Positions 48,574 through 60,804 of a stretch of DNA of 64,000 nucleotides are shown piece after piece. Source of the DNA: Sinonovacula constricta. Lineage: Eukaryota; Mollusca; Bivalvia; Cardiida; Solecurtidae. The stretch's first letter is position 1; each line of letters begins with the position of its first letter. A program made the position numbers and the translations under genes. Location of the stretch: positions 70,618,697 through 70,682,696 of the forward strand of contig CM017556.1 of the NCBI GenBank assembly GCA_007844125.1, written 5' to 3'. The notes under the pieces are model-generated. The model did not search any database and was not told the origin of the DNA. It worked only from the letters and a program-made list of their open reading frames with translations.

Positions 48574-49800
48574 TTTTTAGGTAAGCAGCTACCTGGACAC
48601 AGTTGATTTATTTTTTCAGACTTTTGTACAAAAATGGTTATATACATCGTATAAGGTAAATCTTAGTTTCTTAATGGAAGCATCAAAGGGTCTCTAGCAG
48701 TTTTTTAAGTATTTTAGCTATTGAAGTTCCAATCATCTTCGGCTGTTTGTTTGCACAATATTTTTTAGAACATTTGTGCAATGGTCAGATAAAGGCTTGG
48801 TGAGGCATGCATTAAAAACAATTTAAAAGAATTCTTTTGCATCATCAAAGTTAGAATGCATGATAAATACATACCATGTGTATACATCAGTCAATAACTG
48901 TCTGATCAGTCATCAAGGAGTGAAACAGAAGTAGTAGTTCAATTGTGTCGTAATTTACAGTTAGCATGGATTACAAAACAACTTGTAGGCTCCGATCTGT
49001 GTCAAGGTCACTCTTATTGCTAATAAATTATTATTAGTGATCATACAAAGAGACTTTAAGATATGCAGTAGATATGTAGTAGCAGGTAAAGGTTATTATT
49101 AAATGTAGCCAATCAGCGGTTCACAGAGCAAGTCCTACAGCCTACACAAGTAACAGGGTCTGCTAACAACAATGGTATATACAATAGTTACTTCCCTTAT
49201 ATCAGACAGTTACCAGTGCACACACCAATGGAATGGAATAAAATCCACATCAACAAGTTTCCTCATGTGATTGGATTCAAATGCAAAGTAGAATACCCTG
49301 TTATATTACAACAGCCAAACATTTTATTAACCTCTTTTCTTTTTTTGTCTGAACCATTTCAAAATATTTTAATTGTGTTTAAGGCATACTATGTAAGCTT
49401 TATGTTACATGTCCAATGTGAAGATTTTCTAAACAATTTGCAACTTTTACAAAAATTTTTTATATTATTGTTATTAGATACATAACTAAGTTACAGAAAA
49501 AGCCCACTCCAAAGTGACATCATTCGTAGGTAAGTAGTGCTTACTGAAGCTTGCTTGACATTACCAGAGAGCAGTTGGGGAGAGGTAAAGTAATTAGACT
49601 GGGGGCCGAGGGGGGTGGGGGTGTTAACAGGTTGTTTTACCTCTGCCCTACAAGTCAATAAGCAGGTCAAAACTGATGAGACGTCATCTCAGGTGTATTA
49701 CACACAATGTCTTTCATAATGTCTTTTCTACATACAATGGCTTACCTACCTAAACACAACTGAATGCAATAGTAACTGGGCATATGGCAGAACAATCAGT

Positions 49801-49850
49801 AGCAAAAGGTGTAGATCCTGATCTGACAGCTCCTTTGGGAGCTGGGTTAC
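49801..49850. repeat. Palindromic hairpin repeat copy
   Basis: AAAAGGTGTAGATCCTGATC, then TGACAGCTCCTTTGGGAGCT. The left arm and loop are well preserved. Confidence 0.65.
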
Positions 49851-50052
49851 CCTTTCTTATCTTTCGATTGCTTATATTTCTAGAGCTGCCAGACTAACTT
49901 AGCTTCTCATCAATTGTAGCATGAACTCTCTGCCTGCTGCTTAACCCTTAGCTTGCATTTTGTTAAAAAAACAAACATGCTAAATTCTCAGGTTTTTTAT
50001 ATATATTATATGTTACATGTCAGGGGTGATATACTTATAAACAGAGAGTGAG

Positions 50053-50122
50053 CAGCAAATAGTGCTGATTCTGATCAGACAGCTCCCAGCAGAGAGGTGA
50101 CTGATTTGGATCTACACTATTT
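50053..50122. repeat. Palindromic hairpin repeat, best two-armed copy
   Basis: Left arm GCAAATAGTGCTGATTCTGA then TCAGACAGCTCCC. Loop AGCAGA. Right arm GAGGTGACTGATTTGGATCT then ACACTATTTGC. The arms pair over about 30 bp with a few mismatches, so a transcript would fold into a hairpin. No coding capacity. Confidence 0.85.
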
Positions 50123-50163
50123 GCCTAAACTCTATAAATACAAGAATAGTAGGCTGTGGGTTA

Positions 50164-50233
50164 AGCAAATAATGTAGAACCAGATGAGCTAGCTCTTGCT
50201 GGGAACTGTCTGAACAGGATCTACCCTTTTTGC
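50164..50233. repeat. Palindromic hairpin repeat copy
   Basis: GCAAATAATGTAGAACCAGA, turn AGCTCTTGCTGGGAAC, then TGAACAGGATCTACCCTTTT TGC. Only about 40 bp from the previous copy. Confidence 0.75.
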
Positions 50234-51268
50234 CGCTAAGGCTTTGTAAAACAGCTTGTGACCATTGCAAGAAGTTTTGATCAGAAGTAAGAAATCAATA
50301 TAGTGTTTTATTAAATAATGGTAAAGATTAAGGACTTGTGTACCTTATTCGACAGTCTTCTGAGAGTATTAGTTGCAGAAGTAATGTGAACAATGCTTGG
50401 TGAACAGAAGGATGTCTTATTAAGAGTTGATTAGGAATAATTTCAGACGAACTTCCCTGGACTAATTACAAGGTGCACTCAACCTAATAAAGCCGAATGC
50501 AATCATTGGATTTTTACCCAAAACAAGGCAACAACTAAAGGTAGAACATGGTGATTATCCTTTAAAATTGGGCAAATTAGTAAAAGGACTCAAAGTAAAC
50601 TACAGAAAATCAAAGCACTTAGAAGCACTGTAAGCTTTACTCTATCAGTGACTACAGGTTTGCAAAAAAATGTTCAGAATTGTCCATATTAGATCAAATG
50701 TATAACATATTAGAAATTGGAAAGCAGGCTAGTCTTCAGCTGCAAATAAACATCTCTTCTAAATAAATATAGATTATACAATGGGACAACAGTTAAATCA
50801 GAGTCACAAACATCCGATAATAGAAACTATTTTATTAAATATTTCACACTTTTTGTGTGATCTTCTTAAGTTAGGTCTTAACTAAATGTCATAGCTGACA
50901 TCAAATTTGACCAAAATCAAGTTAGAACTAATTTGAAATTAACAACTACTTATTACACCCATGTAATCTGAATCTAAAAATCCTGAGAACGCCTTTTCTT
51001 CCCAAACACGTGTGGAATACACAAGCTTCAGTGATGACAAGTGGTTTGTATCTACTTTTGAAGTTTCTGAAGGTACAATTACATTGAATATGAACAAAAT
51101 TCTGCTGAAATCATTTGGTTTGCGGAATTCAGAGTTTTCGGTTTTCAGAAGCTTTTTACAACAAAGAAATAGAGGGAAACAAATTGGGCCCGCTGAAAAA
51201 AATGTGGTTTTTAGAGGATTCTAGAGTTCAGAGGTTGCCGTTTAGGGAGTTTCTACTATACATAGTCA

Positions 51269-51508
51269 GTGGAATACTCTTTCTAATAGCAGTCTGCTCC
51301 ACATTTTGACCCTTTCTTCTTGTCAATGAGTGATATTTGTATGCATCATTATTAATTCATAAATCTGTATTTCATGTATATCTGAATTGCAAAATATATT
51401 GAACTTTAAGTTTAAACACACAACAGTAGTAAATGCTATCAACTGAAGCATGCCTGCACAAACTGCTGAGTTAGTCTCCTTAGAAATACATTTGTTTTGT
51501 GTGGCCAT
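51269..51508 (-). repeat. Dispersed repeat E, copy 2
   Basis: Reverse-complement match to 21535-21800, with the same order of blocks (GCAGGCATGCTTCA, GTGTTTAAACTTAAAGTTCA, ATCACTCATTGAC on minus). The neighbouring 51080-51268 sequence is of uncertain origin. Confidence 0.65.
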
Positions 51509-52439
51509 TTTTCATTAAATCTAAAAAACTAAAAATGTTAGCATGATATGAAAAACTTTTTAATTTATATCAGCTTAAAGCAATACTAACATCAACAACA
51601 AACACATTTTAAAAGCAGAATAGCACAGAAGAAACAACACTGGCAAAATACCCACTTCTCGAGATCATCAAACATGTGATCTTTCCCGATTTCCCTGGGA
51701 GACTCCCGATATCAGGGGTCTGTCTCACGCCTCACGCTGAGTTCATCAATTCTCCCGCTTTGATTTTCATGACAGACTTAATCTCATTCCTCAAAAAGAC
51801 TGCCCCAGACAGTAGCTACCAGCCGATCATTTTATTATGCAATATAACCTACTGCAAGCGACCAGCATCTGTGTGTGTATGTGTGCAGCTGATCAAAACA
51901 GATCACTGCCAATCATTGAGACTACCAAGTGTTCATAAGTTGCGACGATAATTTTGTGCCCCGCCTCCTGGTGTTAAAAGGCAACCGCCACAAACTGTAA
52001 TCCCTTGATTGACAATATAACCACACCCATTTAGTGAACGGCGGAGATCATGTTCAATCAGTGTCACATGTTCTATTTTCTTACACAACTAATGGAAGCA
52101 ATGCTAGACCCAAATGTGGACAAAGGCATAAGACTGAGTTTCAAATTTAAAATTTTCAATAACCCGTTAAAAGGGTGATATCAGAATTACTTTGTATTTA
52201 CCCAAACGCGGGCTTCGGATAATTAGGCTGAACATCTTCAATTTTTTTCCTTATCGAGCCAAGGTAATAATTTCCAGCATTTTTATTGCGATAGATAAAC
52301 CTTCTGACTGCAAAAAAGTACACTGTTTTCCGTTTACTTCGGTACTCTAAATACACAACCTAAATCAAGTAAATATGTAGAAAAATGGACATGCATGCAC
52401 TTGAATGCAGGCAACTAACATGACAGAATAATTCAAAAA

Positions 52440-52570
52440 CATTTACCATCTGACCTGCGTCACGCCTTACAAGCAAACAAAAAACAAACTAGTGCTAATT
52501 ATATGTGTGACATCATCGCGTCATAGCGCCTTTTCGTCAGCAGACTCTGCATTTGTTGAAACTGATGTGT
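52440..52570 (-). promoter_or_regulatory. Candidate promoter with CRE-like motifs
   Basis: An unusually CpG-containing patch (TGACATCATCGCGTCATAGC) with paired CRE/ATF-like TGACATCA and TGACGC motifs. On the minus strand a TATAATTAG lies downstream. Then comes GTGACGCAGGTCAGATG followed by a GTAAATG donor-like sequence, which could be a short first exon ending just after an ATG. It faces the minus-strand exon candidates, but no transcript evidence exists. Confidence 0.25.
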
Positions 52571-53895
52571 TTGTGTGTACTCATAAAACACTAAGAATTG
52601 ATTTTCTTTTTCTTAAACCGAGACGACTGTGTATAGTTTTACCATGTTAAGGATAGCGTCTAAATGGGCGACTCATCCTGGAATTAAAAATCAAAGGGAG
52701 CAAACGAAGCGAGCAATCATGGTTTATTTTCCATGAATAAGAATATATTACAAAAGTCTAATGAGCATTGCAATATATGCTAAAATTTGAAAAGGCACAG
52801 GACAAAGGTATTCACCTGCAAGCCAAATGTACAAGTAAATAAGTGTTGAGTCATTTAACAAAATGAGCAAACCCAAATCCAAATGGACCGACTGGAAGAA
52901 TCACCAATTTAGATTCTAAACCTATACTAAGAACTTGTTGCATGTAATGGTTGGAAATAAACATTATGTAAAAGTAATAATGTGCATATGAAATTAAACA
53001 TAAAAACAAGTTTGCATGAAAGAGATGAATGTGTGAAATAATAACACTGCTGAATACACAGAGCTTGCAACATGTATATTTGTGCATTGTGCTACTAAAA
53101 CAATCAATGATTTTATTTTGATACTTTGATACAGCCTTTTGCTAACTGCATATTATTTATCGGCACTCACAAAACAAAACACCATGCAAGACATGTAGGC
53201 AAGCTTCTAGCCCTGAAATATGTCGGGGGTGGAAATTAGGAGAAAAATCTGCAAGGGTCACAGTAACATTGGAACAGATCAATTCTAAGAAATGGTGAAC
53301 ATTTCCCAACATTATGTCAAACTTACTTTGACTTTAGCTTTTTAAGGAGTAAATCGTTTCTTTACTTTTCAGAAGTGTTTTCTCTATTTGAAAGAAAATT
53401 TGTCTTCTTCCTGCAAATATACATTTATCATAAAAGTAAATGGTTTTGTGACAGTTGATACCATTTCATTTTGTGCATGAACAGTAAATAAAATGCCAAT
53501 CATAGACACTTTTTAAAACATATTTTCCATTTCAACTACAGGTAGTTCAAACCAGTTTACTACGTACATTGTCAAAAGATAAATTGTTTAAGTAATGTAA
53601 AATAATTTTATCTTTTTTTCCATAAGTATGTGACTTATATATGTAAAAAAACATGGACAATCTGGACAGTTATCTATTTACTACTTTGTCATAGAAAAAC
53701 ACTTGTTTGCTATTTATTCTTGATTAGTATAATGTTTTCATGTATTCTAAATTCATTTAACTTTGTTTAGACAGTAATGGTATCAAAGTGGTTCCCACTA
53801 TTTTATAATTATCAAAACTCATTTGTCATTAACTTACAAATTAAATAAACTATTTTATGCTATTTTTATGCTTGTGATATTAGCAATTTTAAGCT
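52571..53895. other. Non-coding stretch
   Basis: AT-rich after 52700, with no recognised gene or repeat. A donor-like GTAAGTTTG on minus near 53330 has no convincing exon. Confidence 0.4.
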
Positions 53896-54133
53896 AAGTA
53901 TTGGTGGAGGAAGATGCCACACAAACATCTCTGTAGAACAACTGGTATACCCCAGGTCAGCTTGAAGAACTCTCCACTTATAAGTCACCTCAAGCAAGAC
54001 TCAAGACTTGAACCCACGCCATGAAACACTGAGGAGTTACAAATCTGTGACATACTGCTTGACCAGTGAATCCCCTGAAGATGGTATCTACTTGATGCAG
54101 ACATGGTGTTGTTAGTGCTTCGAGTGTTTATAC
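53896..54133 (-). mobile_element. SINE-C copy, diverged
   Basis: TTGGTGGAGGAAGATGCC and GAGGAGTTACAAATCTGTG match the SINE-C body and head. ATTTTAAGCT occurs at 53886-53895 and 54134-54143, a possible 10-bp duplication. The right 60 bp (CTGAAGATGGTATCTACTTG) resembles SINE-B instead, so this may be a mosaic or adjacent insertions. Confidence 0.6.
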
Positions 54134-54264
54134 ATTTTAAGCTGTTGAGGCCTCAAACAGGAAGGTACTCTCTTGTTGACTTGGCCTTTCCCGTGGATAT
54201 TTTTGGAAAACAATCATTACAGCATCATGCATCATCACCAGAACAGCATGTCCAAATGTTTTAA

Positions 54265-54710
54265 AGGTGGTATCTGAGAGTCTGTCGTCATCAAATACAT
54301 GCAAACCTGAATTGGGGGAATGGCGAATAATTTCTGAAAAAAGTCAAACCAAAGTCTAACAAAAGATGATTTTGAGCATTGTCTAAATTCTAAGACAGTA
54401 GAAATTGTGAACTAAATCATTCTACCTGCTCATTCTTTCTAAAACTATAAATAACCACAATTGTGATTTCTGTTAAAAATAGACATCAATGCCTGAGCAA
54501 ATTACCCGAATTATTATATAAAATTACAGGTCATGTGGTTTTCTTTTAAAAATAGCTAACTGTGTAGTTAGATGGGAAATACCTATGCTTCCCTATTCAC
54601 ATAAATGTAGGACACCAATAATTAGCATTTTGCGTGATCTTTTCAGGCAACAATAATTTATTTGATTCTTTGAGAGAGAAAAGGCTGGTCCAAGCTGTTG
54701 GATACCACCT
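54265..54710. mobile_element. TTAA-flanked MITE, complete
   Basis: 446 bp bounded by inverted AGGTGGTATC (54265-54274) and GATACCACCT (54701-54710), with TTAA on both sides (54261-54264 and 54711-54714). TTAA duplication is typical of piggyBac-like transposons, from known families. No transposase is inside. A partial second copy ends at 16773. Confidence 0.8.
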
Positions 54711-54714
54711 TTAA

Positions 54715-56689
54715 AATTTTTATTTGATAAACTTGAGCTATTAAACAATGGAAATTTTGCACAGTATCAAACCATTTTTACTGCTTCTGTCTGCAATGAA
54801 AAATATATGGCCGAGTCTATGTTTGATTGATGCAGCTGCATAACAAATAAAAAAAGTGAGCCGTGAGCTTTCAGCTAGTGAATGCCATTGGGATGGTCAA
54901 ACAATTTGTGCTTCCTCCAAAACAAGGTGGTAGATGAGATACTGGTATATTGTGTATGAAGACAATTCCCTGAAGTTCCAAACCAGCCAGTACAGATCTT
55001 GTTTACTTTTAGTGGAGCTCTTTATTGCAGGAGACAGTAATTGGCTTGTGACAGAGCACAGAGGAAAGACTGTCACCATCAACCTCAAGTGATCAGGAAA
55101 ACTTGACAGATTCCTGTGATCTTCTTTATGTCAGTACTTTCCAACCCCAAAATAACTAATTGATTTACTTTTACATCCGCTATTAACCTATAAACAGCCT
55201 AAGAAAGAGGTCTGTAACGATTACTTGTCACAGTTCAATGTCCAGCTGTAGGCCTGTACAGCACCACTAGAGCTCCAGATCGGAGGGGCAAACCTGATTT
55301 TATGATGCAATATATCTCCAAATTCTCAAACAAACCCTATAATGCTGGAGACAATTCTAATGAGTTCTAGGTGTAAATGGTTTGGAAGAGAAATGAAGGA
55401 GTAAGGAGAAGGTGTACTTCTTTTATCTGCATTTACAACTACTCTGACAGTAAAAAGATGAAGACACTTTAGGCAAAAAAATAAAATAAAATGAGACATC
55501 CAAGCATTACCACTGATTTACATGTTGTTTGGAAAGTAAGCAAATACCTGAAGCACAGAATACCAACAATACCAAGGAACTTGCTTCTGAATTTCAAAAG
55601 TCTAAGCCAACTGCAGTAGTTTAATTTTTCAAAACAGTATCTAGTCTTTATAGCATGTTTTATACTGTCGGCAAATTTATTTTAATTATGAGGTGATTTT
55701 TTTACATAATGATATTTCACATTTATACTTTTCACTAAACATAATTCCATAATTTTTATTCTTTTCCATTTTCTTCTGGAGCAACTATTTATTCAGACTG
55801 CCTTTTTCTAGATGAACTATTTGAAACAAGTCTTTTTCAGCCTTACTATTTTGCCACAGCTTCATAATTTATAACAGTTAGCTTAGTTCAGTCATTTTCT
55901 ATGATGTCTACCAGAATGTTAAATATGGCCCACTGACATTGACAACAGTGCACAGGCAAACTTCTTTAGGGTAGGGTACTGGTCAGAGGTAAAATCCTTA
56001 AGGCAAAATACTTTGGTCCAGTATTAATGTCTACTGTATCTTCCTCACTGTAAGTATTTTTTAACTTGTGCATCTAAGCAATACAATAATTCATCACAGT
56101 TTGCATCGACACTCCCAAGGCCTAAAAGCACAGAATGCTTTTCGTAAATGTTGAGAGCAAATGGGCGAATTGATGTTAAAAATATTTACATCCATGGGAA
56201 CACAACAACTTCATTCAATTGATTGTTGTATGAGATGTAGCCCCAACATTTTTTCTCACACAATAGGTAAGATTACTGACATGTTACTCGAATAAGCTCT
56301 TTGTTAAGCATTAGTATTGTGATGTTAATTTCTTTTGTAAATCTAAAACATTAAAATGTCCATCATGTAAATGTATCTCATTCTCACAATTAATACATTA
56401 GGATGCAAAAACAAACCCAACAATACTGTCATATTAGAATATTATAGTAACAGTTGTCAAAAAGAAACAAGCAATTACTCTTGGCTTAAACCAAATCAGA
56501 TAAAATGTGATGCAATGATAGGACTCCTATACACAAACAAGCCGCTATGTATCTGCCATGCCAACTGTCATGTCCTTGGCTTGCTTGCCTTTGTTTTGAT
56601 CCAAGAAAGGTCATACTTGCTTGTGCATCTCCTGCTAGGTTATGTTTGTGTGTCCTCAATAACATATCTTTCAGTTACTGTAGTCACTT
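54715..56689. other. Non-coding stretch
   Basis: No recognised element. Open frames at 54897-55088 (minus) and 56371-56691 (plus) lack domains and splice support. Confidence 0.4.
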
Positions 56690-56870
56690 AAAGCAGATAA
56701 TGCTACCTTCAATGTGATGTCATGACATAAACACCTACCATGATATCCATCCCAGTGTTCACTTAAATAATCCAGTCACCAGGCTGAGCTGTCAAGTAAC
56801 TACTTATGTAAACTGGGCTTATGCAAGGAAGCTGTACCAGGACCATTTTGCAACATGGTATGTCACTTTC
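56690..56870 (-). mobile_element. SINE-B fragment, old
   Basis: CAGATAATGCTACCTTCAAT, ACACCTACCATGATATCC, GCAAGGAAGCTGTACCAGGA and GGTATGTCACT follow the SINE-B body in order on minus. Head and tail lost. Confidence 0.6.
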
Positions 56871-56965
56871 AAAATGCATTTCCTCATCTGCCAGGCACAG
56901 CTTTGCAAATACAGTTTCTCATCTACCAGAAACAGTTTTCAGAAAGCATTTCCTCATCAGAACTA
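56871..56965. repeat. Short degenerate tandem repeat
   Basis: Three loose copies of a TGCATTTCCTCATCTGCCAG-like unit of about 35-45 bp. Confidence 0.5.
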
Positions 56966-57991
56966 TTTTTATTGTTCTTTAGTGTGATCATGTCCACTGT
57001 CAACAGAAAGGTACAATACATGCAGGTATGAAAGTCCAAACAGGTCTCGTTTGTCTGGAAAAAAAATCAATTGTTATAAAATGAACAAACAGGTAATGAA
57101 TTTGCATGCAGTTTACTAAAATAGCTTTGAAAGGTTGCAAGCAATTCTCAGTTGTAAAGCATTACAATTATTAAATAATGTGAGAGATTGTTGAAGTCTG
57201 ATTGAAATGCATATCTTAAATACAAGAATGACAACTAGACTGTTATAAATATATGTGTTCGAAAAACAACATCAAAATACAATATAAACATTAACTTCTG
57301 AGAGAAAGGTCAAAATGGCTTTTGGAAAAAAAATACCTCTTAGACAAAACAATCACTGCTGACTAGGCCTTACCATGGCTGACTAAACCTTAATATGACT
57401 GAATACCTCTTTTGGGGTCTGGTCAAAGGACGGTATGACTTGTGTCCTTGTCAGAAATATGTAACACAATGTATCAATAATGCTATTGTTTCCGTATTGT
57501 CAATAAAGCTATTGTTTCTGTATTTCATTCATATGTTGTCACACTATACATGAAGATAGACAATTGATAAGTAACCATGCTACAGAGCTATCCAGTAATG
57601 TGCTCTGGGTGACTGACAAAAATCTACTGAACATGGTATCTTGATAAGCCAGGAATGAAGCTGGAGAGCAGAAGACTACAAACAGAAATCATAACTTGCT
57701 CCTCCATCTCACCGTGAATTAGCTGCATTTCTCAAAACCTTACACTAAGCTCCCCTCTTGTCAGAGAATGACTGACTTCCATAGTACCTGATAAGTTGAC
57801 TCTCTAGCCTGCTAACCAACTATTGGTAAGGCTTAACTAGACAACTAGTGTAGATCCAGATCAGCCAGCTTCCTAACTGATGCTATATAAGTCTCAAGAA
57901 ATACATTTACATGTAAGTTGAAAAAATGTTGGTCCAGGTTATTAACAAAATGTAGTGTGGTTAGCATTTATAATAACATGACATCCAAATT
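56966..57991. other. Non-coding stretch
   Basis: Contains a hairpin left arm (57846-57885) and a small duplication of GCTATTGTTTC.GTATT near 57483-57522. No gene. Confidence 0.45.
57846..57885. repeat. Palindromic hairpin repeat, left arm
   Basis: AGTGTAGATCCAGATCAGCC then AGCTTCCTAACTGATGC. Confidence 0.6.
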
Positions 57992-58000
57992 TTACCAGGC

Positions 58001-58265
58001 ATTTTTGCCGATACTGCGCTGCAACATTTCTATCCTTATAGCACAGGGGCACTTATGAGGTGCCCAGAGACTGAACCCGGTCGGTCCATTACACTGACAC
58101 CGACGAGTCAGGCGTAATGCTGTCCCTTTAGCCCCGAGCGTTAGGAGGGAAGCCACTACTACCAACTTTAAAGTCTTTGGTTTGACCCGGCCGGTGTTCA
58201 AACCTTACGACCTCCCGATCCGCAAGCCGACGCTCTACCACCTGAGCTATTGCGGCCGGTAAATC
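58001..58265 (-). mobile_element. SINE-A, full length, 9-bp duplication
   Basis: Minus-strand copy with an intact box A region (CTCAGGTGGTAGAGCGTCGG on minus) and a degraded box B. Flanked by TTACCAGGC at 57992-58000 and 58266-58274. This copy lacks the TATCC tail of the 13.6-kb copy. Confidence 0.87.
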
Positions 58266-58499
58266 TTACCAGGCCCTTCTAGATGTAACAGTATAACCCT
58301 GAAAGCCCGAGTCAGATACGATTTTAAAGATTAAATAGGACCAATATAAAAATAAACACAAAACTGAATAATCCGATGTTTGACAATACACAGCAATGAC
58401 TGGTGAAAATATAATAATATTACATGATTGAGTATATTATTTCATGTTTGATCATGTTTTTTAAGACTTGGACCCAAGTCCTAAGTTTTATGACCTGAT

Positions 58500-58749
58500 G
58501 TTTTGTTTTGTTTTTGAAAAAAATCACAGCAACCAATTATGACCATTGTAGCAACATCCAGCTCTTCTGGTGGAGGAAGACCCCAAACAAATGTCTGGGT
58601 AGAACCACCGGCACAAAGCAGCTCAGCTGGAAGACCTTCCCACATTAAGTCCACATCCCGAATAGGACTGGAACCAACGTTATGAGAGGCTAAGCAGTCA
58701 GAGGAGTTACAATTTCGGTGACTCAACCTTCAGCCACCGGCACCCCCAG
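58500..58749 (-). mobile_element. SINE-C, full length
   Basis: 250 bp on minus: head GGTGCCGGTGGCTGAAGG, box-B-like GGTTCCAGTCC, body AAGGTCTTCCAGCTGAGCTG and TCTACCCAGACATTTG, and an A-rich tail. An 8-bp duplication with one mismatch (GACCTGAT at 58492-58499; GACCTCAT at 58750-58757) brackets it. This is a good reference copy. Confidence 0.88.
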
Positions 58750-58821
58750 GACCTCATATTTAGTATCGCCTAAACTCAGATTTACAGTCTTGGGTTCAAA
58801 TATCATTGCAAAATAACTGAC

Positions 58822-58996
58822 CTTATTCTTGTAAGATGTAGATAATCCAGCATGATGTGAAGCTCACAGAGTTTAGTCTGACAACAGACTGGGATGATGT
58901 AAAGGATGTCAGAGACTGAACATAGAATAAATGTCACAGCAACTGAGAAAATCTGCCTCTGGACCCACTCATAAACAAAGATGGCACTGACAATGC
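58822..58996 (-). CDS. Candidate internal exon, hydrophobic
   Basis: 175 bp on minus, between a plausible acceptor (GCCAATTTTGCCATATGTCAG, read across two blocks) and an ATAAG/GTCAGT donor. It is open in one frame: two bases, 57 codons, two bases. Codons ending in C (ATC, GTC, TTC) are common, unlike the AT-rich flanks. The peptide has a hydrophobic stretch (IFSVAVTFILCSVSDILYII) suggesting a membrane segment, three cysteines nearby, and a leucine-rich LDYLHLTRIR end. It might be part of a multi-pass membrane protein, but I cannot assign a family. It is not in phase with the 38.66-kb exon without intervening exons. Confidence 0.38.
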
Positions 58997-59269
58997 CTGA
59001 CATATGGCAAAATTGGCATCATACTATTTACTGGCCACTGGGTGAATACAGTCACTTTATCGTAATGCTTTATTGAGACATAACCCCATTATTACTACTA
59101 AATAATTAATTAAAGTTGGTGTCACTTCTGTGACAATGTCTACATATGAAGTGGATGCCTAACTTTACTAAACTGGGAAAGTGTCTGAAGATTTGCATAA
59201 TTCAATCTGCAGACCCTGTCCAACTTTTTCATTATTAATTTCCTGGTATGCATGAGCTTATAGGGCCTA

Positions 59270-59322
59270 GGCAAGTAGTGTAGATCCTGATCAGCAATCT
59301 CTCTCTAGGTGCTGTCTTAACC
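59270..59322. repeat. Palindromic hairpin repeat copy
   Basis: AAGTAGTGTAGATCCTGATC, AGCAATCTCTCTCTAGGTGC then TGTCTT. Confidence 0.6.
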
Positions 59323-60005
59323 TTATCACATTGTTAAGTTTCTAACAATGTTTTATCTGTGTGCTTTGTCATGCACAGGTATGACAGAAGCTATCAGACT
59401 TTAAGGCTGACAACAAATTACAGAAAGAATCAAAGGATCAGATTATTAAAATCCTCTAGCAGAGGGACTCATCAGCAAATAAGATATTTTGCGGTAATAA
59501 AGGTAACATTAATTCTGCATCCGCTGAAGTGTGTTTGTTTTTAAAGATATGAAAAAAGCATGTTGTTTTAATAAAATAAAATAAAATGTTTTATTAGGAA
59601 ATCCCATCAAGTGGTCACAGCTTTACAAAACAATTAGTGTTCTCTGTTCCTCTGCCTATGTAGCCAATCACTAAGAATCTGTATGGTTTATAAACAAAAG
59701 TACCAGGATAAGGTTGAACTCTTTACTGATCAGTGGTAATCAAATAGTTTCCACAAAAAGCTAGTCTACTCTGATTCTGGACTTCTTGCTGCTAAGTCAG
59801 TAACAATGTTAGAGTTATTTTTATATGTACATGTGAGCGATAGCAAATATTTATTATGGGATACCAAATACTGCTGAAGGATAAGGGTAAGGTTTGCTGT
59901 TTCAGCAGAATGCTGTGGTTTCTCAGAGATCTACATCGCTATCACTTCCCTCAAACATAATCTGCTTCAACCCTTAACCTGCTAAAATATGAATTGATCC
60001 AGCAT

Positions 60006-60055
60006 AGGTAAATAGTGTGGCTCCAGATTAGCCAGCTCCCAGTGGGATATGCAGT
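60006..60055. repeat. Palindromic hairpin repeat, left arm
   Basis: TAGGTAAATAGTGTGGCTCC then AGATTAGCCAGCTCCCAGTG. Confidence 0.6.
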
Positions 60056-60804
60056 TCTGCTGCAGAGTCTCTTGTGATATGTCTTGTTACAGTCGCATAA
60101 GATTTTGTATTGCTTAGAAATAAATGTAACTTTATAAGGGTTCCCTTTGTACCAGAGACCTGTATTGCTCCGATAGGGAAAGTGTTTTCCCTATTACTCA
60201 TTATTAAGTTATTTACCTGAGTTTTCAGGAAACATTTTATTTCCTTTGTTTTCAAGTCTAGTTGGAGGAAAATGGATTTTCAATCAGGCAAAGGTTAGGA
60301 ATATTTTACAAGGAACAAAATTTGGGGAATGAGCCAAGAGGTACATTAACAAGGCAGCTGTGTTTCTAAGTTTCTGATATATATCATAACAGAAACTGTA
60401 CGTACAGTCAAACCCTTACCCTGCTCCAGTGAATGTGTGGTAAGTACAGTAATATTTAACATAAATCGAGCCATGTCCATATATAAACCACTTCCCAATC
60501 AGCTGAGAGAGTACTGTGGTTTACAAGTTTTCAGATACTTTCGGTCATTACCTCAGACAAGATGACCAATATGGTTCTTATTCTATTGGACTTAATTTAG
60601 ATAACTTTTTGAAATAGTATTTTGATAAAATTCTGGCCAAACAATGACAATGGGGTCAACCTTGACAATCAATACCTTGATAGAAATGAAGGCAGTGTTA
60701 GCTTTATCAATTTTTCCAAACCAATTTCAAACTTAGTAAAATGTATTTGTTCCTATGAAGGCTTGGCAAAACAAGCATTTGATAGTATTGCGGACAATAC
60801 AGTA

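Larger units (their letters stand above)
48574..52439. other. Non-coding stretch with hairpins and repeat E
   Basis: Hairpin copies at 49801-49850, 50053-50122 and 50164-50233, and repeat E copy 2 at 51269-51508. The open frame at 49216-49485 has no recognised domain. CpG becomes more frequent after 51650, near the candidate promoter region. Confidence 0.45.
59004..60804. other. Non-coding stretch with hairpins
   Basis: Hairpin copies at 59270-59322, about 59750-59810 and 60006-60055. A 41-bp exon-like segment at 60217-60257 (minus) has good splice signals but little coding evidence. Confidence 0.4.

Noticed and set aside
60217..60257. 41-bp minus-strand microexon with good splice signals
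   Set aside because: Two frames are open, too short to test for coding, and such pairings are expected by chance in 64 kb.
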